A stretch of 64,000 nt of DNA from assembly GCF_031846415.1 (NCBI RefSeq), contig NZ_JAVRHT010000016.1:21833-85832 (forward strand). Reading direction: 5' to 3'. The notes below the pieces were generated by a model, which worked only from the letters and a program-made list of their open reading frames with translations, was not told the origin of the DNA and ran no database searches. The DNA comes from Rubrivirga litoralis (GTDB lineage: Bacteria; Bacteroidota; Rhodothermia; Rhodothermales; Rubricoccaceae). Shown piece by piece: positions 16,668-24,155 of the stretch. Position 1 is the stretch's first letter. Every line of letters starts with the position of its first letter. The translations under genes were made by a program, and so were the position numbers.

Positions 16668-18926
16668 ATGCCTGAGACCACCCCGCCCGAGCCCGACTTC
16701 CACTTTGACGGCCAGGACGCGTTCGAGGCGCTCTCCGCCGCGCTCGCCGACGCCGTCCTGATCGTCGACGCGGGCGGGGCGGTCCGTTACGTCGGCCCCG
16801 GCCTGGTCGACGTCCTCGGCCTCGACCCCGACGAGGCCCTCGGGCGCCCGTTCCTCGACCTCGTCCACCCCGACGACGCCGTCCAGCACGAGGGCCGCCC
16901 CTTCTGGGCCGCCCCGCCCCCGTTCGAGCGCGAGGTGCGGATGCGGAACGGGCGGGGCGGGTGGGCGTGGGTCCGCGTCCAGTCCAGCCGCATCCGGCCC
17001 GACGGGGCCGTGCCCGAGGCCGTCGCCCGCGTCGTCGGCGACGGGACGCTCCTGTTCCTCCGCGACCGCTTCGAGGGCACGGTCCGCGACGCGAGCGACC
17101 TGATCCAGCGCGCCTTCGACGCCGTCAACAACCTCGTCGTCGTCGCCGACGCCCGGCTCCCGGACACGCCGCTCGTCGTCGTCAACCAGAACTTTCTCGA
17201 GACGACGGGCTACGAGCGCCACGAGGTCGTCGGCCAGAACTGCCGGTTCCTCCAGACACGCGCCGACGGGACGCGCGACGACGACGACGACGGGCAGGCC
17301 GAGGCGCTCGACAAGGTGCGGACGGCCGTCGGGCGGGGCGGCTCGACCGACGTCGTCCTCCGCAACTACCGCAAGGACGGGACGCTCTTCTACAACCGGC
17401 TCTACATCTCGCCCGTCCGCGACGCGGCCGGCGAGGTGACCCACTTTGTCGGCGTCCAGAACGACGTGACCGGGGAGGTCGAGCAGGCCGAGGCCGCGGG
17501 CGTCCACCGCGGGCTGCTCGCGTCGTTCTTCGACAGCGCTCCGTTCCTCATGGGCGTCGTCGAGCTGGTCGATGGCGGGCTCCAGCTGCGGGCGGCCAAC
17601 ACGGCGGCGGTCGGCCTGTTCCAGTCCGAGGGGGCCACGTTCGACACGTTCGAGGGACGCGCGCTCACCGAGGTCGGGTTCACCGAAGAGGAGGCCGGCA
17701 TCTGGTTCGACCACGTCCGCGAGGCGGCGGCGTCGGTCGGGCCGGTCCACTTCGACACGACGTTCCCATGGGGCTCGGACCCCGAGGGCAAGGGCGTCCG
17801 GGCGCTGGCCGTCGTCGTCAATCGGGCAGACGGGCGCGAGCCGCTGTTCTCGTACGTGGCCGAGGACGTGACCGAGATCCGCCGGACGAGCCGCGAGCGC
17901 CGGCTGCTCGCCGCGGCCATTGAGAGCGCGGCCGAGTCCATCCTGGTCACCGACGCCACGCTCGACGCGCCCGGCCCGCACATCCTCTACGCGAACGCGG
18001 CCCACCGCCGGATCTTCGGGTACGACCTGGACGAGGTCATCGGCCAGTCGCCCCGGATGTTCCAGGGGCCGGCGACCGACCGGGCCGTGCTCGACCGGAT
18101 CCGGCGGCGCCTGAAGGCCGGCGAGCCCGTCCAGGCCGAGACCGTGAACTACCGCCAGGACGGGACGCCGTTCGTGCTCGAGTGGGAGATCGCCCCGGTT
18201 CGCGACGAGGGCGGCCAGATCGTGCAGTGGGTGGGCACGCAGCGCGACGTGACCGAGCGCCGCAACCTCGAACGCGAGATCCTCGAGGTCGCCTCGAACG
18301 AGCAGGAGCGGATCGCGCAGGACCTCCACGACGGGCTGGGCCAGGTGCTGACCGGGGCCACGTTCAAACTCCAGACGCTCCAGAACGCGCTCCGCCGCGG
18401 GGGCAACGACGCGCTCGCCGCCGACGCCGAGCGGGCGCAGGAGATGATCGAGCAGGCGCTCGGGCAGGCCCGGGCCGTCGCGCGCGGCCTGTTCCCGATC
18501 GACGTCGAGTCGGACGGGCTGGAGGCCGCGCTCCGGCGCCTCGCCGAGGACGCGTCCGAAGCGTTCGGGGTCGACTGCCGGTTCGTGTCCGTCGGCTCGG
18601 CGCAGGTGGAGCCCCGCGAGCGCGCCGGCCACCTCTACCGGATCGCCCAGGAGGCGCTCGCGAACGCGGCCCGCCACGGCCGGGCCAGCGCGGTCACGAT
18701 CACGCTGGCCCACGAGGACGGCGCCGGCGTCACGCTCACGGTCGAGGACGACGGCGTCGGCATCGCAGACGGGGCGCTCGAGCGGGGCGGCGGGCTCGGG
18801 ATGCGGACGATGGCGTACCGCGCGCGGCGCGTCGGCGGCGCCCTCGACGTCCGCGCGCTCGACGACGGCGGCACGGCCGTGAGCGTCCGGCTGGAGTCCG
18901 CCCCGCCCGGGCCGAGCGCGGCGTAG
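16668..18926 (+). CDS. LOV-PAS sensor histidine kinase, paralogue
   Basis: A 752-residue soluble kinase with the same layout as the one at 13484: PAS (about 20-120), LOV (about 150-270), PAS-like part, Cys-less LOV-like PAS with GQSPRMFQG, HisKA_3 (QDLHDGLGQ, His554) and HATPase_c (DDGVGI, GGLGMRTMAYRA). The LOV signature GQNCRFLQ carries the adduct Cys192, and LRNYRKDGTLFYN and FVGVQNDVT supply the flavin-contacting Asn and Gln residues. The two kinases share clear similarity along their whole length, indicating tandem duplication with the lipoprotein gene between. ATG 16668 follows the promoter box and excludes an upstream Arg/Pro-rich open frame. Confidence 0.93.
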   Translation: MPETTPPEPDFHFDGQDAFEALSAALADAVLIVDAGGAVRYVGPGLVDVLGLDPDEALGRPFLDLVHPDDAVQHEGRPFWAAPPPFEREVRMRNGRGGWAWVRVQSSRIRPDGAVPEAVARVVGDGTLLFLRDRFEGTVRDASDLIQRAFDAVNNLVVVADARLPDTPLVVVNQNFLETTGYERHEVVGQNCRFLQTRADGTRDDDDDGQAEALDKVRTAVGRGGSTDVVLRNYRKDGTLFYNRLYISPVRDAAGEVTHFVGVQNDVTGEVEQAEAAGVHRGLLASFFDSAPFLMGVVELVDGGLQLRAANTAAVGLFQSEGATFDTFEGRALTEVGFTEEEAGIWFDHVREAAASVGPVHFDTTFPWGSDPEGKGVRALAVVVNRADGREPLFSYVAEDVTEIRRTSRERRLLAAAIESAAESILVTDATLDAPGPHILYANAAHRRIFGYDLDEVIGQSPRMFQGPATDRAVLDRIRRRLKAGEPVQAETVNYRQDGTPFVLEWEIAPVRDEGGQIVQWVGTQRDVTERRNLEREILEVASNEQERIAQDLHDGLGQVLTGATFKLQTLQNALRRGGNDALAADAERAQEMIEQALGQARAVARGLFPIDVESDGLEAALRRLAEDASEAFGVDCRFVSVGSAQVEPRERAGHLYRIAQEALANAARHGRASAVTITLAHEDGAGVTLTVEDDGVGIADGALERGGGLGMRTMAYRARRVGGALDVRALDDGGTAVSVRLESAPPGPSAA

Positions 18927-19139
18927 GGCGGGGCGGGACGCGTGGAGTGGGGGAGCAGCAGGTAGAGCGGGAGGGCATGTAGAGCGGAACCGGCCCACCC
19001 CGCCCCGCTCGTGGGAAAAGGGGCGGGGCGGCAAACGAGCGTGCCCCACCCCGGCCCGCTCACAAAACCCGCTCGTCAAAAAGGGCGGGGTGGCGAAGAA
19101 GGCCGCCCCGCCCCGCCCGTGCTGTCACCTTCTGCTCTT

Positions 19140-19200
19140 CCCGCTCTACCTGCCCTCCCGCTCTACCTGCCCTCCCGCTCTACCTGCCCTCCCGCTCTAC
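19140..19200. repeat. 17-bp tandem array CCCGCTCTACCTGCCCT
   Basis: Three perfect units (19140-19156, 19157-19173, 19174-19190) and a 10-bp partial. The complement of the unit occurs at 18960-18976, so the spacer can fold into a long hairpin. No unique spacers, hence not CRISPR. Confidence 0.9.
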
Positions 19201-19253
19201 CCGCTCTACCCGGGTTGCACGCGCGATCCACGGCGGGCGGGGGCGGGGCGGAG

Positions 19254-19261
19254 TAGCTTGA
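19254..19261 (+). promoter_or_regulatory. Putative -7 box TAGCTTGA
   Basis: TAGCTTGA lies 35 nt before the ATG at 19296, immediately downstream of a GGGCGGGGCGG motif, as at 13454. Confidence 0.45.
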
Positions 19262-19295
19262 GCGGAAGCCCTTCCGCCCTCCTCCGCCCCGCCCC

Positions 19296-20669
19296 ATGTC
19301 CGACTCCGCCCCGCTCCGCATCGCCTCCGGCCAAGGCTTCTGGGGCGACCTCCAGCGCGCGCCCATCGACCAGGCCCGGCGCGGCCCCATCGACGTGCTC
19401 GTCATGGACTACCTCGCCGAGGTGACCATGTCGATCCTCCAGAAGCAGAAGCTCCGCGACCCGGAGATGGGCTACGCCCGCGACTTCGTGGACGTCGTGA
19501 CCGAGCTGGCCCCGGACATCCGCGAGAAGGGGTTCAAGGTGATCTCGAACGCGGGCGGGGTGAACCCCGTCGCCTGCGCCGAGGCCATCGTCGCCGGCGC
19601 CCGCGAGCGCGGCGCGCATGGCCTGAAGGTGGCGGTCGTCACGGGCGACGACCTGCTCGACCGCCTCGACGACCTCGTCGGGCGGGGCGTGGAGCTAAAG
19701 CACATGGAGACCGGCGAGCCCATCTCGACGGTCCTCGACCGCGTCGTGAGCGCGAACGCCTACCTCGGCGCGCGGCCCATCGCCGAGGCGCTCGCGCAGG
19801 GCGCCGACGTGGTCGTGACCGGGCGGACGACGGACACCGGCCTCACGCTCGCCCCGCTCGTCGACCGCTTCGGGTGGGACTGGGACGACTGGGACAAGAT
19901 GGCCGCGGGCACCGTCGCCGGCCACATCCTCGAGTGCGGGGCGCAGTCGTCGGGCGGCAACTTCACCGACTGGCAGGACGTGCCGGACATGGCCGGCATC
20001 GGGTTCCCCATCACCGAGGTCAACGCCGACGGCTCGTTCGTGGTCACGAAGCACGAGGGGTCGGGCGGGCTCGTCAGCCGCGGGACCGTGGCCGAGCAGC
20101 TGCTCTACGAGATCGGCGACCCGACCGACTACATCACGCCCGACGTCGTCGCCGACTTCACGTCGATCCGGCTCGACGACGAGGGCTCCGACCGCGTCCG
20201 TGTGAGCGGCATCGAGGGCGGGGCGGACACGGAGTTCCTCAAGGTCTCGGCCGCCTACGCCGACGGCTGGAAGGCGACGTCGACGCTGGTCTACGCCTGG
20301 CCGAACGCGGCCGAGAAGGCGCGGGCCGCGGCCGGCATCCTGCGCGACCGGCTCGACGCGCTGGGCCTGGAGTTCGACGAGTACCGGGCCGAGATCCTCG
20401 GCGCCGGCGCGCTCTCCGAGGTGGACGAGGCCGCCCCCAAGCGCGAGGCCGACCTCGACGAGGTCCAGCTGCGCGTGTCCGTGCGCGGCCAGGACAAGGC
20501 GGCCGTCGAGCAGTTCGGCCGCGAGATCGCCCCGCTCATCCTGACCGGCCCGAGCGCGGTGACGGGGTTCGCCGGCGGGCGCCCGCGCCCGAGCGAGGTC
20601 ATCGCGTACTGGCCGGCGCTCATCCCAAAGTCTGAGGTCAAGGCGGAGGTCCGCGTGCTCGAGGTGTAG
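19296..20669 (+). CDS. AtuA-family (DUF1446) acyclic terpene utilisation-like protein
   Basis: A 457-residue cytosolic protein matching the AtuA/DUF1446 family, named for a gene of the Pseudomonas acyclic terpene (citronellol/geraniol) pathway whose chemistry is poorly defined. Recognisable segments: RIASGQGFWGD at the N-terminus, VLVMDYLAEVTM, SNAGGVNP, TGRTTDTGLTLAPL, ECGAQSSGGNFTDW and ITEVNADGSFVVTKHEG. The gene is alone; no acyl-CoA carboxylase or other terpene genes are nearby, so a terpene role here is uncertain. ATG 19296 follows a promoter box by 35 nt. Confidence 0.88.
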   Translation: MSDSAPLRIASGQGFWGDLQRAPIDQARRGPIDVLVMDYLAEVTMSILQKQKLRDPEMGYARDFVDVVTELAPDIREKGFKVISNAGGVNPVACAEAIVAGARERGAHGLKVAVVTGDDLLDRLDDLVGRGVELKHMETGEPISTVLDRVVSANAYLGARPIAEALAQGADVVVTGRTTDTGLTLAPLVDRFGWDWDDWDKMAAGTVAGHILECGAQSSGGNFTDWQDVPDMAGIGFPITEVNADGSFVVTKHEGSGGLVSRGTVAEQLLYEIGDPTDYITPDVVADFTSIRLDDEGSDRVRVSGIEGGADTEFLKVSAAYADGWKATSTLVYAWPNAAEKARAAAGILRDRLDALGLEFDEYRAEILGAGALSEVDEAAPKREADLDEVQLRVSVRGQDKAAVEQFGREIAPLILTGPSAVTGFAGGRPRPSEVIAYWPALIPKSEVKAEVRVLEV

Positions 20670-20827
20670 GGCGGCCCGCCACCCCGCCCGCGTTTCCACC
20701 CCGCCGCCCTGCGTGGGCGGGGTGGCGACGAAACCAGGGGCGAAATGAGCGGCGCGGTTTAGTCGGCGGCGCCGAGCGCCGATACGCGGGGGGCTCTTCT
20801 TCCGCCGCCCCAGCCCCGCCCGCTTCC

Positions 20828-21592
20828 GTGGAGTCGATCCCCGCCCCCCGCGTCCTCCTCGTCGACGGCGACGCCGCCGACCGCCGCGCCGCGCTCGACC
20901 TGCTCCGCCGCCTCGGCGTCACGGCCGACGAGGCCGCCGACGGCGAGGCCGGCGTCCGCCGGTGCCTGGGGACCGCGTACGACGCCGTCCTGCTGGCCCT
21001 CCGCCTGCCGGCCATGGACGGCGTCGCGGCGCTCCGTGCCGTCCGCACCTCGCTGCCCGCCGAGCGCCGCCCGTGCCTCGTCGCCGTCGCCGACCACGCC
21101 GAGGGCGGGGCGCGGGAGGCGGCGCTGGCGGCCGGGTTCGACGCGTTCTGCGCCAAGCCGTTCGGGGCCGAGGCGCTCGTCGAGGCGCTCGGGCTCGCCG
21201 CCCCGCCCGCCGCCCGCCCCGCCCCGCCCCACGAGGCCACGGTGGCGGAGACCGTGCAGACGCTCTACGACCAGGTCTGCGCCCACGTGACCGACATGCT
21301 GGGCGAGGAGGACCCCGAGTTCGTGGCCGACCTCGTCGAGTCGTTTGCCGCCTCGGCGCGCGAGGCCGTCGCCGAGGCCGAGTCGACGCGCTCGGCCGGC
21401 GACGTGGCCGGGCTGGCCGCGGCGGCCCACCAGCTCAAGGGGAGCGCCTCGAACGTGGGCCTGAACACGATCGCCGGCCGCTGGGGCGAGGTCGAGGCGA
21501 TGGCCCGGGGCGGGGCGGCGAGCGACGAGGCCGTCGACCGGGCGCTCGACGAGACCACGCAGGCCGTGGACCTGCTCGCGGACCGCGTCTAG
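20828..21592 (+). CDS. Pseudo-receiver and Hpt phosphotransfer protein
   Basis: A 254-residue fusion of a response-regulator receiver (1-125) and an Hpt domain (about 140-250). The receiver keeps the acidic pair (Asp13, Asp15) and the conserved Lys110, but the phospho-acceptor aspartate is replaced by alanine: AYDAVLLALRLPAMDG has Ala57 where CheY has Asp57. It should therefore not be phosphorylated there. The Hpt domain has an intact AAHQLKGSASNVG motif with His201 and so could relay phosphate. GTG start at 20828. It may take phosphate from a hybrid kinase encoded elsewhere; a link with the nearby LOV kinases is possible but they lack a receiver to feed it. Confidence 0.85.
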   Translation: MESIPAPRVLLVDGDAADRRAALDLLRRLGVTADEAADGEAGVRRCLGTAYDAVLLALRLPAMDGVAALRAVRTSLPAERRPCLVAVADHAEGGAREAALAAGFDAFCAKPFGAEALVEALGLAAPPAARPAPPHEATVAETVQTLYDQVCAHVTDMLGEEDPEFVADLVESFAASAREAVAEAESTRSAGDVAGLAAAAHQLKGSASNVGLNTIAGRWGEVEAMARGGAASDEAVDRALDETTQAVDLLADRV

Positions 21593-21900
21593 GGCAGCGG
21601 CAAGGGGTCTCATGTGCCCCGCCCCGCCCGGTCCACCACCCCTGGCTACGCCGTCCCTTCGGGGTGTCCCCTCCTGGCTGCGCCGACGCTGCGCGGTTGT
21701 CCCGGAGGGGGACTCTTCCCACCCCGCCCCGTCCGGTCAGAACGCTGATAACGCAGAAGACCCTTTGATCCCGCACTAGCTCCCCCCCTTCCCAGCGGCC
21801 CCGCCCGCCCCGCCCGAGGCCTCGGCTCCACCCCGCCCGGCGCGGGCGGGGCGGGGTGGCGGCGCGTGAACCGCGCGCCCGAGCCGGCGTTGGGGCAGGC
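21593..21900. other. Repeat-rich spacer before the ABC exporter gene
   Basis: No gene. It contains the inverted second copy of the 45-bp stem-loop repeat (21668-21713), a related partial CCCCTGGCTACGCCGTCCC just before it, and several GGGCGGGGCGG motifs near the exporter start. Confidence 0.7.
21668..21713 (-). repeat. 45-bp stem-loop repeat, copy 2 (inverted)
   Basis: Reverse complement of the element at 11873-11917 with few differences; ends CCCCTCC and GGAGGGGGAC again pair. The core GGCTGCGCCGACGCTGCGCG is identical between copies. Confidence 0.75.
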
Positions 21901-23766
21901 ATGGCTTCCCCCCTCCGCCGTCTCAACGCCGACCTCTGGCGCCGCCGCTGGCTCATCGGCCCGGGGCTGCTGTGCGCGTTCGTCTCGTCGCTGTTCGCGC
22001 TCGTCGTCCCCAGCGTCATCCGCGAGGCGATCGACGCCATCCCGCGCATGGTGGCCGTCCAGGGCTACGCCGCCGGGACGGCCGCGGGCGACCTCCTCTA
22101 CGGCGACTTCCGCAACACGCTCGTCCTGCTCGGCGCGCTCGTCGTCGCGCTCAGCGCCGTCGCCGGCGTGTTCGTGTTCCTCATGCGGCGGCTCGTCGTC
22201 GTGGCGAGCCGGCACATCGAGTACGACCTGAGGAACCGGCTCTACGCCCACCTCCAGCGGCTCTCGGCCGACTTCTACCACCACTACCCGACGGGCGACG
22301 TGATGACGCGGGCGACGTCAGACGTCGAGAAGGTCCGCCGGTACGTCGGCCCGGCGCTGATGTACCTGGCCCGCGCCGTCGCCGCGATCGTGACGGCGCT
22401 GGCGGTCATGGTGGTCATCTCGCCCACGCTCACGCTCTGGGCCGTGCTGCCCATGCCCATCCTGGCCGTCGCCGCGTTCTTCGTGAGCCGGCTCGTCCAC
22501 GTCCGCACGGACCGCCAGCAGTCGGCGTACTCGTCGCTCACGAGCCGCGTGCAGGAGGCGCTCTCGGGCATCCGCGTGGTCAAGGCGTACGCCCAGGAGG
22601 AGGCGTGGGGGCAGCGGATCGACGGGGCCTCGGCCGATTACCAGGACCGGGCGCTCGACCTCGCGCGCGTCGACGCCGCGTTCCGGCCCGTCCTCACGAC
22701 GCTCATCGGGGCCTCGACGGTGCTCGTCGTCGGGGTCGGCGGGCGGCTCGTGATCGAGGGCCAGCTGTCGCTGGGCAACATCGCCGAGTTCATCATCTAC
22801 GTGACGATCCTGACGTGGCCCGTGGCCTCGTTCGGCTACGTGGTCTCGATGATCCAGCAGGCGTCGGCGTCGATGAGCCGGATCGCCCAGATCCTCGACA
22901 CCCCGCCCACGGTCACCGACGCGCTCGCCGCCGGCGACGGGGCGGCGGGCCGCGCGGGCGGGGTGGAAGTCTCGGCCGGCCGCGGCGCGGGCGGCGACGG
23001 CGCGGGCGGGGCGGTCGAGGGTCGGCTCGCGTTCGACCACGTGACGTACCGCTACACGCCGGACGGCCCGCCCGTTCTCGACGACGTCTCGTTCGACGTC
23101 CCGGCCGGCTCGTCGGTCGGCGTCGTCGGGCGGACGGGCGCGGGCAAGTCGACGCTCGTCGAGCTCGTCCCCCGCCTCATGGACCCGACCGAGGGGCGCG
23201 TGCTCATCGACGGCGTCGACGCCCGCGAGATCCCGCTCCAGACGCTCCGCGGCGCCATCGGCTACGTGCCGCAGGAGGTGTTCCTGTTCTCGGACACGGT
23301 CGGCAACAACGTCGCCTTCGGGGTCCCAGACGCGGGCGAGGAGCAGGTGCGCGAGGCGGCCGAGGAGGCCGACCTGCTCGCCAACGTCGAGGACTTCCCG
23401 CGCGGGTTCGACACGCGCGTGGGCGAGCGCGGCATCACGCTCTCGGGCGGCCAGAAGCAGCGGGCGGCGATCGCCCGCGCCCTCATCCGCCGCCCGCCCA
23501 TCCTCATCTTCGACGACGCCCTCTCGGCCGTCGACACGCGGACCGAGGCGACGATCCTGGAGAACCTCCGCGCCCAGTTCGGCCAGCGGACCGTCGTCGT
23601 CGTGAGCCACCGGGTCTCGGCGGTCCAGGACGCCGACCAGATCGTGGTCCTCGACGACGGCCGCGTGGCCGAGCGCGGGACGCACGCCGAGCTCGTCGCC
23701 CAGGGCGGGGCGTACGCGGAGATGGTGCGGAAGCAGCAGCTGGAGGACGAGCTGAAGGAGGTGTAG
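21901..23766 (+). CDS. ABC exporter half-transporter (MsbA/MdlA type)
   Basis: A 621-residue fused exporter: six transmembrane helices (about residues 15-325) and a nucleotide-binding domain (about 375-615) with Walker A GRTGAGKST (near 411), signature LSGGQKQR (near 515), Walker B ILIFDDALSAVD and switch VSHRVS. The residue after the Walker B aspartate is Asp rather than the catalytic Glu, as in MdlA/YheI-like subunits that often work as heterodimers, yet no partner gene is adjacent. The linker before the ATPase domain (GRAGGVEVSAGRGAGGDGAGG) is a Gly/Ala expansion encoded by motif copies. ATG 21901 is favoured over one at 21856. Substrate unknown; lipid or drug export is typical. Confidence 0.92.
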   Translation: MASPLRRLNADLWRRRWLIGPGLLCAFVSSLFALVVPSVIREAIDAIPRMVAVQGYAAGTAAGDLLYGDFRNTLVLLGALVVALSAVAGVFVFLMRRLVVVASRHIEYDLRNRLYAHLQRLSADFYHHYPTGDVMTRATSDVEKVRRYVGPALMYLARAVAAIVTALAVMVVISPTLTLWAVLPMPILAVAAFFVSRLVHVRTDRQQSAYSSLTSRVQEALSGIRVVKAYAQEEAWGQRIDGASADYQDRALDLARVDAAFRPVLTTLIGASTVLVVGVGGRLVIEGQLSLGNIAEFIIYVTILTWPVASFGYVVSMIQQASASMSRIAQILDTPPTVTDALAAGDGAAGRAGGVEVSAGRGAGGDGAGGAVEGRLAFDHVTYRYTPDGPPVLDDVSFDVPAGSSVGVVGRTGAGKSTLVELVPRLMDPTEGRVLIDGVDAREIPLQTLRGAIGYVPQEVFLFSDTVGNNVAFGVPDAGEEQVREAAEEADLLANVEDFPRGFDTRVGERGITLSGGQKQRAAIARALIRRPPILIFDDALSAVDTRTEATILENLRAQFGQRTVVVVSHRVSAVQDADQIVVLDDGRVAERGTHAELVAQGGAYAEMVRKQQLEDELKEV

Positions 23767-24155
23767 GGCCGCCACCCCGCCCCGGTCTGCACGGGCGGGG
23801 CGGCCGAGCGTCGGGCCGGAGCAGAGGAGGGGTCAAGGTGCCGCCCCGCCCCGCGCGCGCCGAGGCGCTCGGGTATCAAGCCGCCGGAACCACGTCTCGC
23901 GTTCCACCCCGCCCGCAGCGCTGCGTCACAGCGGATATAATGAGTTGAGGGTGTGTTGCGTGTTCCGTGTTCCGTCTCCGAGGTCACGCAACACGAGACG
24001 CGCAACGGCTCCCAGCGAACCCGTCGGAAGACGGTCGACGCGCCAGCAGCCTCCGCAGGGTTCTCTCGCACGTTGGGGGCGGGGTGGGGCCGCCGCGCCG
24101 CTCGCGCGCCGCCCCGCCCGTGCGTAGCGTTCGGCCGCCCCTGCCGCCGTCCCGC
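23767..24155. other. Spacer with candidate promoter and leader hairpin
   Basis: Begins with an inverted motif pair (about 23773-23803) just after the exporter stop, a likely 3' hairpin. A GGATATAATGAGTTGA promoter-like sequence (TATAAT at 23936-23941) is followed at once by a 10-bp inverted repeat (23953-23994), leaving a leader of about 200 nt before the lipoprotein ATG. No gene seen. Confidence 0.6.
23953..23994. repeat. Inverted repeat GTGTTGCGTG / CACGCAACAC
   Basis: Perfect 10-bp arms at 23953-23962 and 23985-23994 around a 22-nt loop with degenerate tandem GTTCCGT units. One of several locus-specific inverted short-tandem-repeat spacers in this window. Confidence 0.7.

Larger units (their letters stand above)
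18927..19295. other. Repeat-bearing spacer before the AtuA-family gene
   Basis: No gene. It has AGGTAGAGCGGGAGGGC at 18960-18976 plus a second GTAGAGCGG, the inverted 17-bp tandem array at 19140-19200, several GGGCGGGGCGG motifs between them, and the promoter box at 19254. Confidence 0.75.

Noticed and set aside
15003..18982. Long open frames antisense to genes, for example opposite the LOV kinases
   Set aside because: High GC makes stop codons rare. The translations are Arg/Pro/Ala-rich without domains, while the other strand encodes clear families.
19140..19200. Tandem repeats as a CRISPR array (also 38303-38386 and 55836-55884)
   Set aside because: Units are directly adjacent without unique spacers, and no cas genes are present.
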